A stretch of 64,000 bases of DNA from Arenicola marina (taxonomy: Eukaryota > Annelida > Polychaeta > Arenicolidae). This document shows positions 12,401 to 22,300 of the stretch, piece after piece. Position numbers and translations under genes: made by a program. The stretch spans positions 53,251,670 through 53,315,669 of the forward strand of contig OZ025248.1 in the NCBI GenBank assembly GCA_964019135.1, read 5' to 3'. A model generated the notes under the pieces. It did not search any database, was not told where the DNA came from, and saw nothing but the letters and a program-made list of their open reading frames with translations. Numbering within the stretch: position 1 is the stretch's first letter; each line of letters begins with the position of its first letter.

Positions 12401-14554
12401 TTAACAGCAATTATTAAGTTAATCAAGGCCCAGAGGTTTTGGTAATGTCAGCCCATTCTGGCTTATTCACTTCATTCGCCTTATGCGCGATGCTTCTAAA
12501 TCCAGGAACTCAGGACATTCAGTGTGATCATATGCTGCAGCACAACACTTGATATATGTGATTAACGTCTCTGCAATATGTGTCCTCATTTTTGAAATTT
12601 CCTGAAAACATTTAATTTATGCGATTATTACAATTACACAAAATAATTACTTTAATCGATCGTTATAAGTGTTATACACTATCACTATGATGCTAATTTA
12701 GTTAAAATATTTAATAACACACTTAGTATTAAATAAGATTACTCTATTGAAAACCTGAGACATTAAATAGGAAATTACGTTAACCAAGGAAATAATTTTA
12801 CTGGCACAACTAGATCTAGGTCCAGCTTGGACAGACAATTAAGACGCATGTTTATCATATATGGTTGTTTCTTGGCAGAAACAATATCTGTATTGAACAT
12901 CACTACAGGGACTATTTACCTGCTGGCACTCCAGCTTCCGTCTCAGCCAACAGATGAGGCAGGTCCCTGTACGCATCCGGTCCGCAAATCACATCAACAT
13001 TATCTTCTTTTTCTAAAATTTGTTTCTTCAACCTTTCAGCCATGCAACCTGTCAGACAATCCGAAAGATTTGATTTGAAAATATCACACATGCACCACTA
13101 ACTTTAAAATCACATTAACATGACATTAAAAATTCACTTGTTCTTCGCAATGGGGCTATCCCTCCTCATCCCATGTAAGTATTTTTTTTCATGACAACGA
13201 GAAAGGGATTTTTTTCTTTTGGTCATCATGGGGTAATACCACAAAGTACTTAAAATCTCATGGGGTGTTACATACAATGAGGGTCTGTATATCATTCTAA
13301 CAACTGTGATAAAGAATATACTCAAAACAAACCTAAAATTCCAACTTTTAGTGAGGGCTTAGAAGACCCTTCATGATGTCGCCTCTTCTTCAGGTAGCCA
13401 AGATATTTTAACCGGTTCCATATTTTCTCTTCAGCCCGTTCACGTATGGAGCATGTCACCAACAGGATAACATCACTCTAAAAAGAAATGTATGTCAAAC
13501 AGCTTTAAACAGCTTAAAATTAAGTGAACAGTTTCATTGATCTTTAAAGGAGGCATGTTGTGAAAAGTCTATTCTCTGAAGACAAGTTATCTAGTAGATA
13601 TATATCTGAAGGAGTTATAAATACATCTGCTAATTTGTATCTTGATAAGTAACAACAGCATACCTCAGTAATATCTGTTGTCCTTTCAAATCCATGTTTC
13701 TGTAAAATACTCCATGCAATTTCCGCATCACTCACATTCATTTGGCACCCATAAATCTCAAAATAAACTGGAAATATAAAACAGAACTATATATATAGGT
13801 ATAGATCTATATCAACAATCACACTATAAATACGTGCATAGAAAAACCTTGCAAAATGCCCCAATACTATTAATTAGCAATATCAGATAAAGAACAATAC
13901 AATCTAGTCATGATTCAAAAAAAATGTTGTACCATATTTGTACCAGTGGAATCTATGTAATCACTGGTAGATCTATAATTTCGGACTATAAAATAAAAAT
14001 AAATAAGTAACAACTTCTATATAAGCTTACACTACAGTCTGAGCAATTAAGGACCTAATAAATAGATATTTTTGGTAATTATGCTTATAATCACCTTTTC
14101 TGTTTAATGCTTGAATGTCGTCTGTATTTATGGATGGTGAAGTCAAGCGATATTCTTCTTGCAATAAGTCACTTCTGCTTATATCTTTAGCAGTTCCCTC
14201 TGAAAAGCTATTCAATTGAGGACCAGATGCAATCTTCTCCTGAAAAGACTTTGAGAGACAGTATTCCGTGTGACTAATGCCTTTCTTTCCACTGGTGTGA
14301 TATGAACACTTTAAAATGGGCATAGTCGTCATATTTATAGGCATAGTCATAGCCATACTGGGCAGGATAGGGCATCTTTGGCGACTTGGGAGTTTGATTT
14401 TGTGTCGTCTGCTATAGGGATTTCTTTCAAGTAATATCGGCCTTACAGGGGGACGAACATTCTTCTGACAAGTGTGAAACAGGCCTGTACGGCACAATAA
14501 CGGCAAAACTGAAATAAGCTTGCATCTTGGCTTTTGTTTCAACATGTAATTCAT
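385..14554 (-). CDS. CDK5RAP1: CDK5RAP1: mitochondrial tRNA methylthiotransferase (MiaB family), complete, 11 exons
   Basis: Radical-SAM enzyme that adds the 2-methylthio group to i6A37 of mitochondrial tRNAs (family knowledge). Coding exons, 5' to 3' on the minus strand: 14554-14095, 13767-13664, 13477-13333, 13048-12920, 12240-12159, 6326-5957, 5428-5275, 4061-3931, 2296-2147, 987-853, 474-385. They sum to 1950 nt (649 aa plus stop; human is about 600) and every junction is GT/AG with matching phase. The first exon encodes a basic, weakly conserved N-terminus that could be a mitochondrial presequence. The UPF0004 domain starts near residue 154, with cluster cysteines near C161 (YGCQMNV), C197 (VTCSIRE) and C238 (GCMAE). 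The radical-SAM motif CDNMCTYC is near residues 313-320, followed by [11 protein letters not shown] and [11 protein letters not shown]. Further matches are [34 protein letters not shown] and YSMRQ. The C-terminal TRAM domain carries GRNDGN. Several exon edges are copied into minisatellites, described separately. No inactivating change was seen. Confidence 0.95.
2297..3752 (-). repeat. 41-bp minisatellite carrying the exon 9 splice acceptor of CDK5RAP1
   Basis: There are about 35 head-to-tail copies. On the gene strand each unit contains CTGTTTCAGAAGACC, which matches the genuine acceptor of exon 9 (TTTCAG, then AAGACACCGG, boundary at 2296/2297). The array touches the exon. Some units differ by a base or two (for example tctgagacag for tctgaaacag). 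Because 41 is not a multiple of 3, reading frames repeat every three units, which produces several overlapping spurious open frames. Confidence 0.93.
3753..3930 (-). repeat. 44-bp minisatellite starting at the exon 8 donor of CDK5RAP1
   Basis: Four copies of a 44-bp unit (accaacatcacacagac...ctattgaccc on the plus strand). On the gene strand the first copy begins exactly at the exon 8 donor, GTTGGTGGGTC, right after CATGAGACAG. The array runs directly into the 41-bp array, so intron 8 (3930-2297) contains essentially no unique sequence. Confidence 0.88.
4978..5243 (+). mobile_element. tRNA-derived SINE, family A, in CDK5RAP1 intron 7
   Basis: The head GATAGCTCAGTGGGCTAGAG fits a Pol III A box, and a B-box-like GTTCGCGTCCC lies about 75 bases on. 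The body includes tggctccactctcccttcct and gacgcgatatgacc, and the 3' end is a short (caac)n tail. Related copies occur at 20500-20766 and 27186-27290. It inserted next to exon 7 (donor at 5274). I cannot place it in a named SINE family. Confidence 0.72.
5957..6326 (-). CDS. CDK5RAP1: CDK5RAP1 exon 6, radical-SAM core
   Basis: This 370-nt exon begins after the acceptor TTGTATTGCAG and ends CCTGATGAG before a GT. It holds the three-cysteine motif that binds the SAM-cleaving 4Fe-4S cluster, and then the conserved TRGRERSRP and GQNVNS segments. It enters in phase 2 and leaves in phase 0. Its first 50 or so bases, with the acceptor, are the source of the 72-bp array that fills the intron upstream. 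Confidence 0.93.
6327..11998 (-). repeat. 72-bp minisatellite, about 79 copies, carrying the acceptor and radical-SAM motif of CDK5RAP1 exon 6
   Basis: The array fills almost all of intron 5. On the gene strand each unit has a polypyrimidine/acceptor TTTGTATTGCAG, then a copy of the exon 6 start encoding [17 protein letters not shown], then a donor-like TTGAG/GTATC. Units differ at a few recurring sites (ggtacg or ggcacg, agcctc or atcctc, aacag or aaatg before atacct). One unit near 7570 is short by 2 bp. Since 72 = 24 codons, frames stay open for kilobases on both strands; these are not independent genes. Confidence 0.95.
12227..12410 (-). repeat. 41-bp repeat duplicating the exon 5 acceptor of CDK5RAP1
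   Basis: About 4.5 copies of cagcaacacgttaactgcaa plus gtcaatcaaggcatatcaata. The copy nearest the gene spans the real boundary at 12240/12241 (acceptor ACCTGCAG, exon TTAACGTGTTGCTG). The others carry the same CTTGCAG/TTAACGTGTTGC junction inside the intron. It is unrelated in sequence to the other 41-bp array. Confidence 0.88.
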
Positions 14555-16302
14555 GTTGCTATCTAGGCCTAGTTAAAATAAGTTAGGTCCTAGATATAAG
14601 TCGTAAGCTGGCAAGCATGGCCAAACACCCCGAATATTGGGCTAACCTGCAGCCGGAGCCGAGGACGCACAAAAAGGAACGCACACCAGTAATAACGCTC
14701 AACTGCTTTACGCAAACAAATTTTGAAGGCGTTCCAAGGGTTCGGGTGATAAACGCCAGTTGCTGTGTACTGGTTCCCCCTCTCAATGTGGACACGCAAA
14801 GATATAAAATATCAGACAATACTTAAAGAAATTATTCTATCCATATCCAGCGGTCGCCTCTTGCGACAGCGTCCCGGCAGTCAGGGCCTCATTTTTGGTT
14901 TTATCAGGCTATCCTACCTTTCGATTGATTGTCCATTGGTCACTTTTTCACACATGTTCAATCCTTAGTAATGGTTTAAGTTTACCTTAATTGAAGATTT
15001 TAAATGTAAACCTGTAGAGGATAAAAAAAAGTGTTTTCAATTTTGTTGATGTTTCTGTGATACGCTAATGCATTGTACGTACAGTAAAATTCGCCACAAT
15101 AACCCGTGGCATAGCAACCCAGTGCCGTAAGCCTCATGATGTAAAGCAAGGTGTAAACAATAATACGATCGAACTTGTTGAGCTTTTGCTTTGGCGAGAA
15201 TATAACAAATGTGTTATTTAAAAGGTTAAGTAAACGTATAAAAGAAAAAAAACGCGCTCATTACGGCGGGATTTAGGAAATTAACCACCGAGAGACCGCT
15301 AGAATTGTTCAGGTAATAAGGGTGCTAGAGCTTTACCTCGTGTATCAAATAATTTTAAATCTATTTTAATGGTTCAAGAATGGAAATGTGAATGACCTTG
15401 ACCCGGCCCTTTCGACAAGGGTGACGTCTCGGTACAGTGGAAGGGGCTTTTGAAACGGTCGATGCCTAGTATATCCAATTAACACGCCTACTTTCTTGGG
15501 TTTTTATGTATTATATATAGGGTTTAATCATGAAGTCGTAAATTTTTAAGCTTTCTCACTGTTAAACCTTACCGTCTCGACAGCCGACCCTCCCAGTTTG
15601 GCAGTCGTCGAAGGCTAAGTAACACGCTGAGAAAATATACAAGTTCGTTGATATCCTCCTCAATGGACAGATTAACAAAAAGACACCCAGTTTATTCACA
15701 AGACCCGCACTCTGCCTAAAAGACCCACCATCTGTCGACAAGACACGCCGTCTGCCGACAAGACCCGCCGCCTGTCGAAAAGACCCGCAGTCTGTCCACA
15801 ATAAACATTGTGAAACATTCGCTCTCGAATAATGTCCGTTATTGAAATCGAAAGTTCCCAATCTTTTTTTATCACTGCAGTGAACTTTCACATAGCTTTC
15901 GGAGATCATTGACACACATGTATAAATAATACCAGAGCAGGAATAAATGACCAAATAAAAATTCCCTTTCTTGTCGTTTATTAGTCAACTCACTATCTGT
16001 AATATTGAAGTACAATTGCATTAAAAGGCACCACCAACGGTGGAACACAACCATTGTTTGCCATGTCTAAATATAACGATAACGACCTCCCTCCTTTGCA
16101 CCTGAGAATAACCGGTTGGCGTGGCTACGGGAAACGCCCGAAGCTACTGATGTTCCCATGGGAACGACCTGAAGCTACTGATGATCCAATGGAAACGGCC
16201 TGAAACTGCTGAAGTTTCCATGGAAACGGCCTGAAGCTACTGATGATCCCATGCACACGTTCGGAAGCTGCTGAAGTTGCCATGGAAACCGTGAAAATGT
16301 CG
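14555..16302. other. Intergenic interval between CDK5RAP1 5' end and UHRF1 3' end
   Basis: Mostly unique AT-rich sequence. The first 300 bases should include the CDK5RAP1 promoter and 5'UTR, but no clear element is visible. An imperfect 19-20-bp repeat of the type aagacccgc...tctg lies at about 15700-15800, and the UHRF1 3'UTR repeat follows at 16117-16290. A minus-strand AATAAA near 15980 is a possible UHRF1 polyadenylation signal. Confidence 0.5.
16117..16290 (-). repeat. About 31-bp imperfect repeat in the UHRF1 3'UTR
   Basis: About five imperfect copies of gaagctactgatgttcccatg with a following ggaacggcct lie just past the UHRF1 stop codon at 16303. They include the self-complementary core ccatgg/cccatggg. 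Confidence 0.65.
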
Positions 16303-19300
16303 TCAGCGGCCGCTCTCGTACCCAGGGAAGAGCCCGTTGAGGACGGCCATGAGGGAGTCGTTGGTTGCCATGGTGTTGTCCTTGCCCAGGTCGGTGCGAC
16401 AGGCGGGGCAGGAGTAGACCTCAGCCTTGTATGAGCGCTGGAGACAGGGCTGCAACCACACAGGGGGCGTCAGTTAGACAGCTCAGGGGTGCTCGTCAAA
16501 CAGTAGGCCATTACCGTTACATTAACTATTAAAGCCATTAACTATTATACCGCTAGCTGCTAATCGTCCAGCAACATTCTTCACCCAAATAGCTTGGTTA
16601 AAAAAAACTGTTCGCGCTTAAATATCCATACAAAACTCGTGGCGCCCACGAATCTTCAATTAACATAAACCTTGAAAAAACATACTTTCATTTGCCCCTT
16701 AGACAATATTTTAACGAAATATATTCGTATTTGAACACCGACAAAAGTTCTTGAGATAATACTAATACAATTTGAAATATAATCTTATTACCTTTTAAAT
16801 AAACATTACAAGGCTGGTAATGCTGGCATGCTGGGACCTTTAACTTGGAAAAGGCTCAAGGTGTCTATGGGTTCGCATTACCTAGCGATCAAACTACTTT
16901 TTTCCTGATGTTTGCGTCTCCTTATCTTTATCGCTGTATACCTCAGTCCGTGAATTAACTAACCTTGCACACGTTATGAAGGCACTCCGTTGTGATTGGT
17001 TTGAAAGGGATCTCTTGACAACAGACACAGACAAAGAGCTCTTCAACCTTAGCCAAAAACTTCTGAAACCGCAAAAATAAATGTTTTCGTCAAACTTTTA
17101 GCATAATTTTAGATGTGCGATATACACGTAAAGTTTTCATATGTTGTTATAACGGTGATATAACATTATTTTAGACATGCTATATACACGTAAATTATTC
17201 ATATGTAGTTGTAAGGGGGATATAACATTATTCAAGACATGCTATAAACATGTAGTGTTCATATGTAGTTGTAAAATCTCTACCCCGCCCACCCACTCGT
17301 TGACTGACCTGAGCTCCCAGACTGGCGGCCTTCACCCCCCCACCCACTCCCTGATTGACCTGAGCTCCCAGACTGGTGGTCTCCACCCCCCACCCTCCCA
17401 CTCCCTGAATAACCTGAGCTCCCAGACTGGTGGTCTTCACCCCCATCCCCCACCCACTCCCTGACTGACCTGAGCTCCCAGACTGATGGCCTCCACCCCC
17501 CACCCCCTCTCTGACTGACCTGAGCTTCCAGACTGGTGGCCTTCACCCCCCCCCCCACTCCCTGACTGACCTGAGCTCCCAGACTGGTGGTCTCCACCCC
17601 CGACCCTTCCACCCCCACCCCCCCACTCCCTGACTGACCTGAGCTCCCAGACTGGTGGCCTTCACCCCCCCCCCCACCAATTCTCTGACTGACCTGAGCT
17701 TCCAGACTGGTGGCCTTCACCCCCCCCCCCACGCTAGCCCCACTCCCTGACTGACCTGAGCTCCCAGACTGGTGGCCTTCACCCCCCCACCCCCACCAAT
17801 TCTCTGACTGACCTGAGCTCCCAGACTGGTGGCCTTCACCCCCCCCCCCACCAATTCTCTGACTGACCTGAGCTTCCAGACTGGTGGCCTTCACCCACCC
17901 CCCCCACGCCAGCCCCACTCCCTGACTGACCTGAGCTCCCAGACTGGTGGCCTTCACCCCCCCCCCACCCCCACTCCCTGACTGACCAGAGCTCCCAGAC
18001 TGGTGGCCTCCACCCCCCCCACCCACTCCCAGACTGACCTGAGCTCTCAGACTGGTGGCCTTCACCCCCCCCCCGCCCCCAATTCCCTGACTGACCTGAG
18101 CTCCCAGACTGCTGGCTTTCACCCCCATCCCCCACCCATTCCCTGACTGACCTGAGCTCCCAGACTGATGGCCTCCACCCCCCACCCCCTCTCTGACTGA
18201 CCTGAGCTCCCAGACTGGTGGCCTCCACCCCCCCCACCCACTCCCAGACTGACCTGAGCTCTCAGACTGGTGGCCTCCAACCCCCCCCCGCCCCCACCCT
18301 GACTGACCTGAGCTCCCAGACTGTTGGCCTTCACCCCCCCCCCCCTGCCCCCAACTCCCTGACTGACCTGAGCCTCCAGACTGCTGGCTTTCACCCCCAT
18401 CCCCCACCCATTCCCTGACTGACCTGAGCTCCCAGACTGCTGGCTTTCACCCCCATCCCCCACCCATTCCCTGACTGACCTGAGCTCCCAGACTGGTGGC
18501 TTTCACCCCCATCCCCCACCCACTCCCTGACTGACCTGAGCTCCCAGACTGGTGGCTTCTAGGGCTTCTTGCCACAGCTTCTCGTTTTTCCGGTCAGCCT
18601 CGATCTGGGTCCGGACGGAGGGTTCCACTTTGTAGGCTCCGACTTTTTTCTTCTTGTTGGATGGCGACTCCTTGGGGGTCGGGGATCCATCTGGGGGGGG
18701 GGGGGGTCATGATATGAGGATGTGCAGTCAATGCATGGATGGATCGAACCACTCCACCAGGGAGGCCCCCATGCTAAGGTATTCAAAGTTCACTGCCGTT
18801 TGAAATTTAGCCCGATGCATCTTCTCGCATAATTGCATCGCAGCGAATGACATCAAGACTTATTTTAAGGTGACGTAGCGCGCAGTCCACATCTTGGCCT
18901 GCTGCTTGAGCCTGAACATTGGCTGTCGTCATATTTGTACGCAACCACGATAAGAGGTCGGCAACTATTTGGTGTTCTAGTCCACAATTGTTCGAGAGAA
19001 GCCATTCTTTATATAATAAATACGCGGAATGCCGGACTCAGTTCTATCAGGGAATTAGAATATAGAAGTAAAATACTAAAAAAAATAAGAAACAATAATT
19101 CTGCTGCATCAGTACTCGTAACAGTTCAAAATGCCTTGATATAGAAACTGCTGATATATTTTCATGTATTGTTTTTAAGTTAATGAACATATAGATTACG
19201 CGAAAATCAAATCAAAATCATAGTATGCATGTTTGTACTTATTTATGACCTCTTAGCTATAAAGAAGTTTATCCAAAAAACACAAAAACATACACAAATA

Positions 19301-22300
19301 CCACGATAAAAGGTCTTTGCACTGACCTTCCTCCTCGCTGGCCACACTGTCTTTCTTCCTCTTGCGGCCCCGACCTTTAACCTTTGTGGCCGACTCCTCG
19401 CCGTTCTCCTTGGCTGCTTCCTTCTCCCTTTGACTCTCCAGCCATCCTTCCGGGTACTGTTGGGAATAAGGTACTGATATCCTTTATAACGCCAAGCCTA
19501 GACTACCGTAGAACCGCCGTTGCGTGTTTACGCGACGTGCCGTTACTTGCAGGCCGCAGGAGGCTGACCTCTTCGCCAACCCTCGTGGTTGCGTACTGAT
19601 GCGGTGTGCAGTTGCAGGACAGGAATGCTTCCGTGTGGTTATTTACAGAATCGCTTTAGCACGGACTGGCGGTTCTACGGTACTAGTGACTCAGGCAGGC
19701 GGCCGACCTCCCGGGGCTGCAACTGCACACCGCATCAGTACGCAACGGCGGTTCTACGGTACTCAGGCGGCAGACCTCACGGGGCCTGCAACTGCACACC
19801 GCATCAGTACCTAACGGCGATTCTAGGGCACTCCTATACCAGTCATCAGTTATACAGAGCTGGACGCAGTTACACTTGTCAGCACACGATTGATTTGATT
19901 GATTTACTGTTATGCATACATACAATCTTGGTCATATCAATAAATATCCATCCCGTAAGGCGGACATGTGACTTCAATGATAGTACGTTCTAACAATTCT
20001 CAACAAAATGACCGTTACTAATATCACATTGAACTGAAGATTAAAGTATAAGTAAATAGAAAAGTTCATTGCATATTACGTCGTCAAAATGAATGCTCAA
20101 AGCACAAGCGATATCGATAAAATTAACACATACATTCATATAAATAGTTATGACAACACTCTTCATGCAGTGTTCCGCGGCACAGAGCCAGGAGCCGGCG
20201 TTACCTGCATCTCTAGGCCCAGGTCCAAAACCCTCTGGCTGCCCTCTTTGGACCAGGGGGGCGGCGTGGGGTCGTCCCGCCGCAGGAAATATCGCCACAC
20301 CACGAAGCCGGACTTGCCAGGCTCAGGCCAGTACTTCACCATCTGCAACGACCAGACACGTCCACAAGGCGGGCAATGTTAGCCAGGACCCAGAGCACTC
20401 CATGCCGGCGGCGAGTGTACGTATGTATGGGTGAGTGGGGAGGGGGAGGGGGGGGGGTATCTTAGGTGCATGAGATTGGTTGGGTGGTATCTTGTGCATG
20501 TGGTTGGTTGGGTGGTTGTATATTCAGGACGCTTTAACCTCTTTTGGTCCTATCGCGTCAATGGGAGAAGGAAGGGAGAGTGGAGCCATATCCCCGGGGG
20601 TAACCCCCTACTCTTTGTGAAGAAAGACATAGGATCTTTATCCTGGGACCAAACATACATGGCCGCAGCGGCGCGCGAACCACCGATCCACGTGCCGTTA
20701 GGCTATCAGGTGGCCAGAACACTCTAGTCGAGCGCTCTAGCCTGCTGAGCTATCGGGTCGGCCCCCTTAGGTGCATGTGAAGGGTACAGATGTGCTGTAC
20801 AGCTGCACAGGAGGCCGATGGGGAGTACTGACGCCACGCTCTTCACCGATTGAAGGGGAATCACTTCATAACAGTTTATGACATAAGTCGTGTTACAAAA
20901 TTAGGACGATCATAAAAATAGCACACAGTAATTCGTTTATTATGAAAAATTTGTAAAAATGAGATAACGGCAATACAATTTAACAGGGTATGTTTGCAGA
21001 TAACACGGCACTCATTGTATTGGTCACACTCTCATTATCATGGCAGACAACCAAGTTCTGAACCTAATTAGCCAATTTTCTCATCCTATAGATACCGCCG
21101 CAACGGTTGACCTCGTCCCAGTGTACAATGTTCGTTTATTATCACCATGTGCATTCATAACGTACAAACAAACATCGTAGTAACTGGACTTAAGCTATAC
21201 AGGGAGATATACCAGAACCGAAAATCTAACACACATGGTTAAAACCACCCTGGGCCGCTATCCCAATAAGGTACGCCAACCCTCACCTTATAGATACCGT
21301 CGTACCGGCTGCCCGCCTCCCAGTGTACGCCAACCCTCACCTTATAGATACCATCGTACCTGCTGCCCTCCTCCCAGTGTACGCCAACCCTCACCTTATA
21401 GATACCGTCGTACCGGCTGCCCTCCTCCCAGTGTACGCCAACCCTCACCTTATAGATACCGTCGTACCGGCTGCCCTCCTCCCAGTGTACGCCAACCCTC
21501 ACCTTATAGATACCGTCGTACCGGCTGCCCTCGTCCCAGTGTACGCCAACCCTCACCTTATAGATACCGTCGTACCGGCTGCCCTCCTAGGGCCCAGTGT
21601 ACGCCAACCCTCACCTTATAGATACCGTCGTATCAGTGTACGCCAACCCTCACCTTATAGATACCGTCGTACCGGCTGCCCTCCTCCCAGTTTACGCCAA
21701 CCCTCACCTTATAGATACCGTCGTACCGGCTGCCCTCCTCCCAGTGTACGCCAACCCTCACCTTATAGATACCGTCGTACCGGCTGCCCTCCTCCCAGTG
21801 TACGCCAACCCTCACCTTATAGATACTGTCGTACCGGCTGCCCTCCTCCCAGTGTACGCCAACCCTCACCTTATAGATACCGTCGTAACGGTTGCCCTCC
21901 TCCGGCGCATACTCCGAGTGCTTGCGTCCCTTACAGTTGCGCACCACGCGGACTGGCTTCCCGGCCTTCCAGTCTTTGGCCTCGGCGCCTTTCTTGTTGT
22001 CCAGCGGCGCGTTACAGTTCTTGGCCAGCGCCCTGGAACACAATTGTCTCGCACTCACTTGGCTGCGGTCCATGGTGCCACGGGGTCGGGGATAACCCAT
22101 CCCGCACTGTGAGACTGGGTACTTTAAAAACGCTGGATTTGTTACCTCTTAGGGTGAAATTTAGCTCGGTTCGTGCGAGAGAATGCATGGCTACATGCCT
22201 TCCGGTACCAGATGGTAGAAAACTCCTATCCTAACCAAAGGCTCAGAGGGGATCTAGGGGACTTGTGCCGAGATAAACCCATCTTGGGTTATAATGGGGG

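Noticed and set aside
17280-18463. Glycine/serine-rich 375-codon frame resembling a silk-like protein
   Set aside because: It is the donor-bearing G-rich minisatellite of UHRF1 intron 15. G-run length differs between units, so no frame is conserved.
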